From Diprion similis (lineage: Eukaryota > Arthropoda > Insecta > Hymenoptera > Diprionidae): a DNA stretch of 64,000 bases. The position numbers and the translations under genes were made by a program. The notes under the pieces are model-generated. The model worked only from the letters and a program-made list of their open reading frames with translations. It was not told the origin of the DNA and made no database searches. Below are positions 47,701-59,380 of this stretch, in pieces; position 1 is the first letter of the stretch, and each line of letters starts with the position of its first letter. The stretch lies in assembly GCF_021155765.1 (NCBI RefSeq), contig NC_060110.1, positions 4,588,001 through 4,652,000 on the forward strand, given 5' to 3'.

Positions 47701-49551
47701 GGTTGATTGACTGAAAACCCAGACGAGTTTATAAGGTTTATAAAATTTAAAAAATGATTTCCGTTACCGATCACAATTTCCATGTGTGAATAAAACAGGT
47801 AATATTTTCAACTTGTGTTAAGATAAGTTTAGGCCTTGAAGAAAAAGAAGCTTTACCTGAGTTTGAATTACGACCCGCCGCGTTGAATCGAGAAAAGGTG
47901 ACTAGTCCGTCTTAAAGCGTGAACAGGTATTAAAACCACAGAGATTCAGGCGATTGTGGGAGAGTTCGAAGAATATCGGGACAGACTGTCTATCCGTGTA
48001 GGAGGTAATCGTGGCCGAGTTTAATTAATAAATAATTGAGGTATGAAAAATACGTAATCGGAATCGTTAAGTAGTGTGCCGTTTCAATGTTGAATGGGCT
48101 GACTGCTTGAATCGAGAATTAGGAAAAGAGAAGAAAAACCGTTTCAAAAAATCTCCAGCAGTATTAATCAATTTCCAAACCATATTTACAAAAGTCATAA
48201 AACAATTGGGAGCAAATAAGGAGCAATACAAAGCAAATTTTATTCCGTTTGAATAATCCTCGGTTTGTTCCAAACACTTGTTTCGATTTGGCGCCATTTT
48301 TCTGGGACTCAAGTATCTAAAACATTTTTTTGGATTTTATTGAAACCGTGTGGGAGCAGATAATAAAAGCTAGGGAGTAATTAAGAACAATTGAGGAGAA
48401 ATTATTTGGTACATGAATTCTTCGGAAATTCTACGATTTTTTAAAATCCGCAAAACACCTTGACGGTTCTGGAAAATAATTTTTTTTCCATTTTCCCAGA
48501 CGTTTCGTATTTCTTGCATATTACAATATTATTTTTTCACTGGAGCAGAATTTTTAAATGTTTCATATTATTAGTGTGGGTTCGTACAGTGGAACGTACA
48601 GTCAGGTCAAAGAAATGGTTGAAACAAAAATGTGATAAAACAAAAGCTAATCAATTTCGTGAGAGTGCATGAGCTAATCTAATTACATACCGAGGAAATT
48701 CGTAGCAATAACTGATATGCAATTTAATGCAGGATAATCCGCCTACATTGAAACGATTCAGGATACATTTTACTGATCAATATTCGATAATTTTTCACAA
48801 TTAACTGAATTCCTCACTTTTTCAGTATGATGTACTCGAATTGCATAAATGCAAGCGCTTTTATCGTGATTCGAATTTCCCATCATATATTTTCACGAAT
48901 TTTCCTAGTATGTACCATACAACTAAAAATTCGTAACGTATTGATCTATGAATAAACCAAGTTTTTATTGATCCAATTCAATCACGGGATTTTTACAGTT
49001 GATGTCCGATGTTTCAATATTTGACTCTGCATCACAGAGAGGTTTTCAATGATATTTAAATTGATAAGTATTATTGGAACTTTTTGAACCATTGTTGAGT
49101 GATATTTCTGTTTATACAAAATTTTTTGAGCTGACTATACGTCTCATATCTATACATCCTTAAAACCGAAGAAGCAAACTGTCTACAAGTGGTTTTCCCT
49201 TTGAAATAGTCCACCTTTGTTTGTGCAGCTCATATCCTTTGGAACTAAGCGATCACTAACAAATTTCACAAACCATATGGACAAATTAGATCTTTGCAAA
49301 CTATAATCACACATACACACACTACTTTTATTTATTTCATCATATCCCAAGTGTATTTCAATACATGAAATTGGTACGGAAGAAGTTTCTATAGATACGA
49401 TAACGAAGCAAAAAGTAATTGTGCAAGTTAAAGACTCACTGGCCGATGACCTGGAAGGAGATGGTGGAACACTTGGCTTGGGCCCGCTAGCACAACAAGG
49501 TCTACCAATTTTTGTTGGAGGGCGCAGCCCAGATAACTTTGCTTCCGTCAT
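24519..49551 (-). CDS. CLIP-190: CLIP-170/CLIP-190 (restin) microtubule plus-end tracking protein
   Basis: The protein binds growing microtubule ends and links them to membranes, dynactin and cortical actin. Twenty coding exons join in frame (1680 residues): 49440-49551, 41887-42039, 41083-41283, 40627-40825, 39507-39732, 38386-38430, 34618-34758, 33761-33925, 33468-33488, 33003-33183, 32155-32817, 31832-31953, 31216-31528, 30943-31094, 29073-30859, 28191-28281, 27505-27577, 27063-27234, 26619-26797 and 24519-24565. Order: Pro/Ser-rich N-terminus ([18 protein letters not shown]), two CAP-Gly domains (about residues 52-119 and 165-240), a Ser-rich linker, a coiled coil (about 313-1585), two zinc knuckles and a C-terminal DDEETF. 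The length is close to that of fly CLIP-190. The start is in an exon with an acceptor at 49575, so a 5' noncoding exon lies further upstream. Transcript variants are likely (see 42667-42738). Confidence 0.95.
27063..34758 (-). CDS. CLIP-190: CLIP-190 coiled-coil rod exons
   Basis: Twelve exons encode a Lys/Glu/Gln/Leu-rich heptad region starting [18 protein letters not shown] and ending near [18 protein letters not shown]. The long exon 29073-30859 alone gives 595 codons without interruption. Two exon pairs are repeated in tandem: 31832-31953 plus 31216-31528, and 30943-31094 plus 29073-30859. In both, the first exon ends K-(K/N)-K-L in phase 0 and the second begins E-(L/I)-D-I. Exon 33468-33488 is only 21 bp (EEKTTQN) and may be alternatively used. 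Confidence 0.92.
39507..40825 (-). CDS. CLIP-190: CLIP-190 CAP-Gly domain 2
   Basis: Exons 40627-40825 and 39507-39732 encode [20 protein letters not shown], then [19 protein letters not shown], the microtubule/EB-binding motif [19 protein letters not shown] and FAPIHKV. The intron falls inside the codon of the Arg before YFEC. A Ser/Thr-rich linker ([16 protein letters not shown]) follows and is a plausible phosphorylation region. The GKNDG groove motif is intact. Confidence 0.93.
41083..42039 (-). CDS. CLIP-190: CLIP-190 CAP-Gly domain 1
   Basis: Exons 41887-42039 and 41083-41283 encode [40 protein letters not shown] and [19 protein letters not shown], then a Ser/Pro/Thr-rich linker ([14 protein letters not shown]). 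The intron cuts between GAT..CCAATT and the GKNDG motif, after the first base of the Gly codon. All glycines that define the fold and the GKNDG motif are present. Confidence 0.94.
42359..42507. repeat. GC-rich imperfect hairpin in a CLIP-190 intron
   Basis: ACATTAATTCA at the left edge is mirrored by TGAATTAATGT at the right edge, and inside TGATTGCGTTGGTAATG pairs with CGTTACCGACGTAATTG. The centre holds CGGCCGGCCG. Most arm differences are T/C or G/A and keep G-U pairing on the plus strand, antisense to CLIP-190. It is clearly richer in GC and CpG than the surrounding intron. It could be a small MITE, a regulatory element or a structured RNA. Confidence 0.5.
42667..42738 (-). CDS. candidate CLIP-190 cassette or alternative first exon
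   Basis: Acceptor GGTACAG|AAAAC (42739) and donor GACTCAG|GTAGGT (42666) bound 72 bases. Phase matches on both sides (enters after 1 base, leaves after 1 base), so it could be inserted between exon 49440-49551 and exon 41887-42039 without a shift, adding 24 residues ([20 protein letters not shown] then RDSD). Alternatively, its ATG could be the start of a shorter isoform from an internal promoter. The residues are basic and Ser-rich, as is typical for CLIP N-termini. Confidence 0.4.
42740..49439 (-). other. CLIP-190 large 5' intron
   Basis: Nearly 7 kb without a recognisable coding exon. A possible alternative 5' noncoding exon ends with donor AACTCAG|GTAAAG near 47858 on the minus strand. 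A perfect inverted repeat GATGCAT-CATA-ATGCATC lies near 47091-47108. No nested gene was recognised; the open frames listed by length are short and AT-rich. Confidence 0.5.
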
Positions 49552-49574
49552 TTCACACGTTTGCGTCTTATTCA

Positions 49575-52251
49575 CTGTAAACAAATCGTAAAGTATAGTG
49601 AAAAATCATGAGATTGAAATTCTTAAAATTAATTCAAAGATGCAATTTATGAAAATGCCATTATTTCGTTACACAAGGATTATCTGGTATTCGGTAATCC
49701 GTAACGAAGCAGAATATAGTCATACTTTGAAAATTCAACTCTTTCAAAAGCATTCTAAAGTTGAAAAGTAGTGATTTTTTGTTAAATGCCACGTTCTCGA
49801 TAACGTTAATATTGTCTACCCCATAAAAATCTCATATCTAAAAGAATTGACTGCAGGAACAGCTTTAGCCAGTACACATACATATATTATGTGAAAAAAT
49901 AAGGGAAGACAAAAAATTAGTAGGATGGCTAAAATATTTCTGATCAGCTTTTTATGTATAAATAAGCAGAAAATAAACTAGACATAAAACGGCCTTCAGC
50001 AAAAATAAGCCAATATAGAATCAGTCGTTTTTATTTATAGGATCTCTGTTTGCACAGTATGGAATTTATGTGAAGATTATCAATAAATTTTTGTCCAATT
50101 GATACATTAATTTAATTGAGACATGAAGATTTTTGTGATTTCTACCCCATGGCAAATAGTTGATCCGAATGAAAATTGTGTGAACAAATTAGAAAACAAA
50201 TTGAAAATTCTGTTTCGAATCACATAGTTTCACAGATATTTCATAAGAAAAAAAAATGATACAAGGCAAATCGTGGAAATTTATTTGCAGGATTCACAAG
50301 AAAATAAAAAAAACCTGATCCCACTGAGAACAGGGTCTTTCGAGTTTGTTAAAATATTTTTTTTCATAAAATCAATGAAAATAAAAACCCTTGAAAAATC
50401 TAATGGACTTTCAGAATGAGAACAATGAAGTCACGCTAAAGTTAAGACTGAATGAGTCTCAACGTCTGAATTAAAAAGATAGGGAATATAGAAAAATCCG
50501 TTTGAAAATTCTCTACCAACATTATTTGCAGCAATAATAGTGAACACCAATGAAACTACAACACCGTTAAATAGTAGACATAAATCTGATAAAATTCGAA
50601 TAAAACAAGCAGAAATATTAACAATTTGACAAAAGCTTAATAATTGGAACATTCGCAAAGATTAAACAAATATTTTTGATCCTGATCAATGTTCATTTGA
50701 ATTTATTTTGTTCATCGTGAAGATTTCCAGAGATCACCTAAAAAAATTACACAAACAGTCGTGTTCAGAGGAAATAAAAATAAATTTTTGTACGTGGGAT
50801 AGAAATGATGTTCGTCAACAATAACATTATTATGATGTAAGATTTTTCGACTGTTTCAAATAATCCATCAGGATCTACTCAGCAAACAAAATGAGGCAAA
50901 TAAACATTAGAATCGGACTAAGAACACGAGAGTTTGAGCATTTTTAATTATGTAATCATTTTTTAGTGTCATCAATTTTTCAACTGTTTTTTTTTTTTCA
51001 ATTTCTTAACTTTTTGTTCAAACAGAGGAATACAATCATCCTTAAGCTAAAAAGGTTAGAAAAGGTTGAACATGTATCATTTCGTCGCAGAGACTTGCGG
51101 AAATTCTAATTTACGATTACTGCCAGGATAGCGTTCGATATGACAGGCAGCAACTCTATCGCTATCTGTCATCCTGAATTGAAATTGTCAGCCCATAGTG
51201 CAAATAAACACGACACTAGTTATTATGTTTCGACAAGATGTAAAATAATGTAACCTGATATCTAGATTTCACTGCAACTCGACAGAAAATGGTACACAGG
51301 TTCCGGTGAGAAAAATGAAATAAGCTGATAAAAAAGAGGAATAATATATAGAAGAAGTAATCGCATTAAAATCGACACTCAATATAATTGGTATAACCAC
51401 TAACTAATTTATTGAAGTACTGTTGTTTAGATTACTATTAACGTAACAGATGATAAAAGACTGAATTAATGACCTGTAAATACATTTGTTGAGGTTAACT
51501 TTACGAAAACAATTTCATACTGGGGGTCTAAGTATATACATAATCAAATATTAGCGTACCTTATGAATTATGTAAATGTTGTAATGTCCTGTACTTCACT
51601 CACAAATCACAATACGTATTAAAATTCTTGAAACAACCCGAATATGCCATTTCTTATATTAGATTATACTGTCATGAAAATCCACTCAACTGCACACTGG
51701 GTAACACTGGGAATGTAAGGTAAGTTTGATAGTGATTTTGAGTCAACTCCGCTTCAAGCTGTTTTGCGACAGTTTTCAACCAATCACAGTTGCTGTATAA
51801 GAAGAAAGTAACCTAAGCATCGTCTGCTGTATAATCCATAAGCCATAATTGAACAGGCCCATTATTGAAGACCAGAGCAAAGCACATCGTATTGCATTGC
51901 TGGCAGCACTGGGAGCTAATTTCGGAACACACCTATAAGAAACGAACAGGTCCAGGGAGAAGAGAAACATAACCTAAATGAAAGCCAGAAAAAAAGTTAA
52001 AACAGAAATGTTTGTTGTTCTTACGTAGTCGATGATATTTATTTATGGACTTGAAAAATGGTTATTCCTCATAGTTGTCAATTCACTCTGTAATAATAAG
52101 ATTTATTGTCAGTGAAATATGTTGGAGCATATCCTGAACAACCTGTTAGGAAAACATATGGATTGGTGTAGCTGAATTGAACATAACCTATAGAACGATT
52201 ATTGAATTGTTCGTTTAAACTACGTGATAATAAAATATTCCATCCATCAAA
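49575..52251. promoter_or_regulatory. divergent CLIP-190/pelota upstream region
   Basis: CLIP-190 transcription must start to the right of 49575, because its first coding exon has a splice acceptor there, and pelota translation starts at 52252 going right. Both promoters therefore fall in this 2.7-kb interval. A CCAAT motif (AACCAATCACAG) is near 51778 and a strong plus-strand donor (AAG|GTAAGT) is near 51721. I cannot place either transcription start. No other gene was seen. Confidence 0.45.
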
Positions 52252-55200
52252 ATGAAACTGCTGTCAAAAAACGTTGACAAAAATGGTGACGGGTAAATCG
52301 CTTTTATTTGCTTTTAACTAACTTCTTTAGTGTAAGTAATGTTCCTCTGGACCAACTATTTGGCGATTGATTTTAATGATTCTTGGCTTGTTGCGTATTT
52401 TACATTACAAATACGATTCGAATATTCACATGGCAAAATGACTGCTTGCGCGTCACAGTAGAATCAAAATCATTCTACCAAGAATAGGATAAGCTTGTTA
52501 TCTGCTGTACTGTTACTACAATTCTTTTCGAATTATTGTATTCCGATGTTATTTGAAACCATAACACACATATGAGATACGAATCTGCCAGTCTGTTACC
52601 CTCAGAATACAGTAAGAGTCCCTCATCCGTGGAAAAATAGTAAAACTTTTCTTCTACATTTATGAAAAATATGACCTCATATTTCTTGCAAATTAGTTTT
52701 CCACTTTTTCTAGTTTTTTCTCTTTATTTTCCATTTTGAACCACATCTCTCTATATTATTATAAACTTTCAATAATATTGTTGTTTTATGACTGAAAGAT
52801 CACACTTACACATGAAAGAAAAAGACTTTTAAATTTAAAAAACACAAATCCAACTTGTTCATTTAGTGTCAGCTTATTGAAAGTATGTTCTTAATTAATG
52901 ATTGATTGTTCAATCAACAGCGACATAACATTAATCCCAGAGGAGCCGGAAGATCTATGGCATGCCTATAATTTAATCAGTGAAGGGGATTCTGTGCGAG
53001 GATCTACTATCAGGTATGTATCATTAATTATTAACGAAAATTCAACACTTTTGTTTCCCATCGATCGTCCAATTTATAAATGAAACTGAATATTTATGGA
53101 AATGTAAGTTTAATGTGTACTTTTAACTCCAAGAAAAGTCCAAACCGAGTCGTCGACTGGAAGCTCATCCAGCAACAGAGTAAGAACTGTGTTGACGATT
53201 AAAGTGGAAACTATAGATTTTGATACCCAAGCCTGCAAACTGAGACTAAAAGGTCGAAATATTGAAGAAAATCAATATGTCAAGGTATGACTATTTTTTG
53301 TCATTATTTTCCCCAAAACCAGCTAGTAAACTTCGTCTTATCATATTGCACATCTAACATGTGATAACTCGTGCGGAATTTAGTGTTCTTATAGAAAAAG
53401 TCATCTTGCCCAGTGCAATCCCCCAAGTTCCCAATCATGTTAATTTAATCTGGACAGTTGCACATTGCGGAATATTCTCTTCCCTTTTCCTTGACTTTAC
53501 AGTAAAATGCTTTTTTTATTTTACACGAACCAAATGATACAAAGAAATTTTATTTATTGTGAGGTTGAAGTTTTTCATCTTATTGTAATGTTCCGTTTTT
53601 TAAAATACTGGCTATTCAGCAACATTACAACTGTGTAAAACCTATTAAATTATAGTAAAGCATGATCATTTACGAATTCAGTTCGTTAATATCATATTTT
53701 GAAGCAAATAAATAGTGATTTTTATTTCAATGTTTCATTACATTAACTTTACTAAGTTCAGCTTCATTGTCAATTAGCAAAACTGAGGTTTTGGTTCTCT
53801 TTTTCACTTTTGAATATACCTTAGTTTCATGAACATATGCAATAAATCATGTTTTGCGTGATATCTCTAATGCAAATATGCCATAACTCAAAGGCATGTA
53901 AATGGATTAAAACAAACTTTTATAACTTTTGGATGTAGATGGGTGCTTATCACACGCTGGATCTTGAACAGAATAGAAAATTCACACTTTACAAGTCTGA
54001 GTGGGATTCCATTTCCTTGGAACGAGTAGACACGGCTTGTGACCCTACACAGGTAACTTATGAAAGAATCAACATAAAATATTGATTTTCATTAAAAGTC
54101 TCTTGATTGATATGATACCCCAATCATTCTGAATATTATGAATGCATAATATTGTCATGAAATTTGTCACAACTTGGAACAGAATATGAAAATGAAATAA
54201 ATTAGCTACAAATATGTTATGTTTGAAATTGTCAAAACTGGACGCACAACTGGTATAGTTTATAACAAAAAATCATGAAGATGAAAAAAGTCATGAACAT
54301 TACTTACCTCTGAATCGAAAAGTTCTTACTTTTTACAAAACAGCTTTGGTAGATTTTCAATTCATCCCATACTATTGCTATTTAATAATATGGTCCTTTC
54401 TTGTTCATACCTGAGAAAATATATCTTCTCTCCGAGGATGAGCTCTCAGTAATTAGTTGCTTTTTAAAAATCAATTATTGAATATTTTCAGAGTGCTGAT
54501 TTAGCTGCTGTTATAATGCAAGATGGAATTGCTCATGTTTGCCTCATTACCTCTAACATGACTTTGATTAGAGCTAAAATAGATCAAAATATACCAAGGA
54601 AAAGAAAAGGAAACGTATCACAACATGAAAAGGTTTGTTAGCACTCTTTACGGTCAACAGTAGATTATGTGCGAGTGTATGTATACAATGTATATAATTT
54701 TAGTGGGAAAGGTGATTGCGATTTTTGCCAGACTGGTACTTCTAATAGTTACGATTACTATGGGTATGGTGATATCGGTAATGTAAAAGCATGGGAAAAT
54801 ATATATTGAGAGAATAATGTGTAATATAGAACATGCCGACACATTTCATACAGCAAGCTTAGAAAACATTGTTTTCGGAAAGGGCCAAAAACAAAACATA
54901 CAGGGATAACTATTATTCAGCAAGAATACTTGAATATCGTGATTTGCTCACAACACAATATCCAGTATTGATCTCTGTTGTAAGCAAACTATAACGATGT
55001 CCTTGACGCTCCACTTTTCGTGCCGTCATCCTCATTGCATGCAAAATTTTGTGAAAAATGTCTATTCCGCTTACAAAAAAATTGGAAAGTTATATTTTGT
55101 AGGAGATTTTTCAAAATTGTGTAATTTTTCCCCTTGATATCACACTTAAAGAATTGTCCATTCAAAAATCGATCAAATAAAATAGATTTTGCAGTGAAGC

Positions 55201-58107
55201 ATAAATGAGGTTGACGTTTTCATGCGTAGAGAATCACTTGTTGAAGGAGTAAGACATCAATTTTTGTTCAACAAGTACGGGGAGAGATTAGAAATTCAGA
55301 TCTGCCTGACTGCACCAGAATGACTCATAACTCGATCTTATATCGTAATCAGGGAAAAATTGTAGTAATTATCCTTCCTTTGTATTAAAATGTGATATAT
55401 CGGTTAACTTTTGTTATCATTGGAATTTCAGGGTTTGGCTCGCTTTTATGAAAGCGTCATGCAAGCAATCCTACGACATATCAATTTTGACATAGTCAAG
55501 TGTATTCTTTTGGCCAGTCCTGGTTTTGTTAGAAATCAGTTCATGGAGTTTATGATTCAAGAAGCAGTGAGAACAGATAATAAAGTGATTCTAGACAATA
55601 AGGCCAAGTTTATGCTTGTCCACGCTAGTTCTGGCTTCAAGCACTCACTGAAAGGTACTACATGCCAAATCATATTCTACTCAAGTGTATTTAACACTAA
55701 AAACTGCCAATATTGGTACACCTCCTTCAACAACTAAAACAATCATTAGAATTGATTCCCACACAGTGGACTTCCTAATAGTATGCTTCGTATTCAAGGA
55801 TGCTACATTTCACAAGCTTGTTTGAATTGCTGGCACTACAGAAAAGGTTTTTGATTGAAAAGAAGAAGGAAGAAAACGGAATTGTTTATTTATGATCCAA
55901 ACAGTATACCTGTATTCATTTTATTACACAAAATACATCGACTACAAGTGAACGAAGTGCATAAATGTCGAACTTATGTGAAATATACAAATAGGAACTA
56001 TCTTATGAGACGTCGAAATTGAATACATACGTAAAGATAAATGTAGTCATTGCTCAAAAACGCTACTGTGGAAGTTGATTTGTGGTATCCGGAACACATT
56101 ATCGATGATTTCTCGTTATTATCTCCAACACAAGTTTGCAAAACGTGATATAGCACAACGTCCTGTAGATCCTTTGCTGTATAATATTATTGTATATTTT
56201 TTTTGTGTTATAACATGTAATGGCATGGTTGTCTCTATCGCGCGAAAGTGACATTTCGAAAATAAATCTAGCTGGAACTTTCAGTTGTTCAAGATATGCT
56301 ATTCACACTCTGTATTAACAATAAGAAATTTGCAAGAAAGATTAGTAAATCTATTGTTATAATTGAGGTAGCTGGATCTATAAAAAAAAAATTATACAAT
56401 GAGCTAATTTTCATAAATGTTCAGTGTTCTTGCAAAAATTCCGGACAGTTTTATATTGAAGACCGTATTATTCACAGTTACGACAAAGTATAAATAATTC
56501 ATAGTTCAGTTAAAAATTGTTCAGAATGAGATATGGAACAAGAGAAGGAAGTTTGAGACCTGAAAATATTCAGCAAGATTGCCTTGGCAGTTTAAGTGTT
56601 AAATCATTGTATCTTAATTGATTATGTGAATGACATGCAATAATAAATCAGGTTCACTTATCGTTTCATTGTTTAGTGCTTCAAATTTTTATTTTGGCAA
56701 CAACAATTTGATGTATATGTATGTCATGTCATGTCACAGCATGGCATGGTAAGATGAGTTACTGAAAATTTTAAGAATTTCCTTCAAAATCCAGCAATAG
56801 GATTTAGATATTCTCAGCCGATTTTCTTTAAACGTGTTTTGACTTTACCTCATTATTGTAAATTGTCATTCAATTGTTGCAGTATTTTATTGAATCAATC
56901 CATCCAAAAATGTCAATACATAGCACTCACATTTTTGAGCCAAATAATGAATCACAACAATGACAATTGAAACACTATCAAACACTCTGTTTTTCTCACC
57001 TACTAAATATAAGTAAGTCGTCGTTGTAAGTCGATGTATACATGTTTGTATTAATATTAAACTGTTGACAGAGGTGCTGGCAGATCCAGCAGTCGTAAGT
57101 CGAGTAGCTGACACGAAAGCGGCAAGTGAAGTCAGAGCATTACAGGCTTTTTATACGCTGTTACAAACAGAACCAGCCAGAGCGTTTTATGGGAAGAGAC
57201 ATGTGGAAAAAGCTAACGAGGCTCAGGCTATCGAAACTTTATTAATTTCGGATAAATTGTTCAGGTGATTGTTGAAGCAGAATGAACTTTTGTTTCAAGA
57301 GTAATAATTTCACTCTCTTCACAGATGTCAAGATGTTGCAACACGGAAACAATACGTCAACCTTGTGGACAGTGTCAGAGAGTTGGGTGGTGATGTCAAA
57401 ATTTTCTCCAGTATGCATGTATCTGGTGAACGTGAGTATGATGCGTAAATACAATGTGCAATGTAGCGCCTGAATCGAATCACAGTACCACCTCGTCATA
57501 GAAGTCCTTGTTCTACAACAATTTCAACTTCGATACACTCGAGCGTGTTTTATAGCTTCCTCTGCTCTACTTGTGTACCTGAGGTTTCCCAACTTTGGCA
57601 CGTTACAAGCGAACGATTGATTACATTGAATCATACGTGTTTAGACACCGAATTCGTATATATATATATGTATATATAATACTCAAATGTGATTCCCGAG
57701 CTCTTCAAGCAATAGTGGGAGAAAACACCGGCGATACATTTCTTGGAATCCTATTCTCCTGATCACCCTAACACTCTTTTATAACGAGGTAGTACTGTAT
57801 TTATTTCGTTAAATTAGTATTATATTTATTTATTAATCTACGGATATGAGAGCCACCATTTTATTTCACCAAAGATTTGGATTTACATTTTATCATTACT
57901 CGTATCAGTAGTTTTATTTTTATTACGGTAAGCCATTGAATATCTATTAGTTTTTTTCCCCTTTTTGCCATGAATATTTCACGTTATATTGAACTCATTC
58001 CAGAATTAGATCAACTGACAGGAGTGGCTGCTTTGTTGCGGTTTCCAATAACGGAATTAGAAGATGAAAGTGAAGACAGCGAATCAGAAAACGAAGACGA
58101 CAAATAG
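52252..58107 (+). CDS. pelo: Pelota / Dom34 ribosome-rescue factor
   Basis: Pelota, with Hbs1, enters the empty A site of stalled ribosomes and, with ABCE1, splits them; it is needed in no-go and non-stop mRNA decay and in fly germline stem cells. Nine exons join in frame: 52252-52292, 52921-53013, 53134-53284, 53939-54052, 54492-54632, 55432-55654, 57072-57264, 57325-57431 and 58004-58107, giving 388 residues. Seen are the N-terminal Sm-like domain ([33 protein letters not shown]), the basic motif PRKRKG (168-173), the central eRF1-like domain with ASPGFVR (208-214) and the C-terminal domain [20 protein letters not shown], then an acidic tail. As expected for pelota, there is no GGQ motif, so it does not hydrolyse peptidyl-tRNA. 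Confidence 0.97.
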
Positions 58108-58183
58108 TTATATTTAAGAGTATGGTTGATAAAACATTCACATAGGCCATTAATTAAATAATTGTAAACATTAAAAATTATTC

Positions 58184-58189
58184 AATAAA
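58184..58189 (+). terminator. pelota polyadenylation signal
   Basis: AATAAA lies 77 bases after the pelota stop codon, giving a very short 3' untranslated region. It is followed by a GT-rich stretch (GTCGTTTGCG), as expected downstream of a cleavage site. Confidence 0.65.
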
Positions 58190-58199
58190 TGTCGTTTGC

Positions 58200-59099
58200 G
58201 AAGTTTGAGTAATGACTAAATCAACATTTTAGGGAACAAAAGATTTAATGCATATCCATTTATTTGATAAATAATTTATATAGTATCCACTACCAATAAG
58301 AAATTATGTCCATATCCTCAAAGATCTTATTATCAATACTCAGTATAAATGAGAACTTGCTTTTTCGGTCATACTTGATCTATTAAAACTTTGGGTATAC
58401 ATTAATACGGAGCATAATGGCTCGTCCTCATCTGTTGAGCTTCAGTTCCAAAATTTTGTCAGATTTAAAAAAAATTAAATTTCTCAAGAGGGTGTCAGTT
58501 CAGTTTAAAGTTTGATAAATAAATTGGTGAAAAAATCTACAACTTCCCCAAAGCTGATTTTTTTTTTTTCCTGAAAAATGATTATTCGTCAAATAAGTCA
58601 TGATTGATTTGCCGCGATTTTTTTTTCATTAAAAGGTTTATTTGTTATGAACATTTCAAGACCCGAAACGTTATGCTCCCACTTTTCGTTGAAGAGTGAA
58701 ATCGATTTCAAGTCGAGTTGTTCATACGTTGTATGAAGCAATTTGTGTGGGAGCTCCATGTATGTATGCTCTAAACTGGTAACCCTTAAGAGTTATCCAA
58801 GTATTGTACCATTTTTCAACATTCCGAAAATCTCAAAAAATGACTAAAAATGCTGTGTTCAACTGTAAATTTGGAGCAAAACAGAATTTTTCATAATTCC
58901 TTGAGAATTTTCGGAACGTTGAAAAATTTGATGTGTTTGTTCATATTGTGTAGTGTCAAAAAAAAAATACAAACAAAATCGTCCAATTACGGGACGGGTG
59001 TGAAATTTTGAGATGGGTCTCAAAAATTTGCGGGGGAAAAAACTGGAAAAAATTGAGGAATGCCTTTTGGAGAACGGCATTCAATGTTTGTTTGGCTGG
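58200..59099. other. intergenic, no gene seen
   Basis: AT-rich DNA between pelota and the next GC-rich block. Minus-strand open frames at 58859-59183 have no recognisable content. Confidence 0.5.
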
Positions 59100-59380
59100 G
59101 AATTGCCAGAAAATTTTACTTGACGCCTGACGCCGCGTCCAACGGCAATTTTTTGAACATCTGACCACGTGTACGCAGTTCACATGGCGGTTCCGACCGC
59201 TCGAGAATTGCTTCCAAGCGCGGCGCGGCTTCAGTCGATTCCGAGCAGCCGAAGCGGAGCGGAGCTACGCAAGCCGTAAGTCGAGAATTCAAATCGCCAT
59301 GGCAGGCTTTGACTATTCGGAAGATGGCCAAGCACCGATACCTTACGGTTAAAAAAAGGCTGTGTATCGTGATTCGATCA
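59100..59380 (+). promoter_or_regulatory. GC-rich CpG-containing promoter candidate
   Basis: A sharp GC- and CpG-rich block (for example AAGCGCGGCGCGGCTTC) contains two YY1/Pho-like ATGGC words (CACATGGCGG near 59183; GGAAGATGGCC near 59322) and ends at an initiator-like GATCAGTGT (59368-59376). A possible first exon with a strong donor (GAAG|GTGAGT, exon end 59492) follows. This looks like a TATA-less promoter firing to the right. Confidence 0.4.
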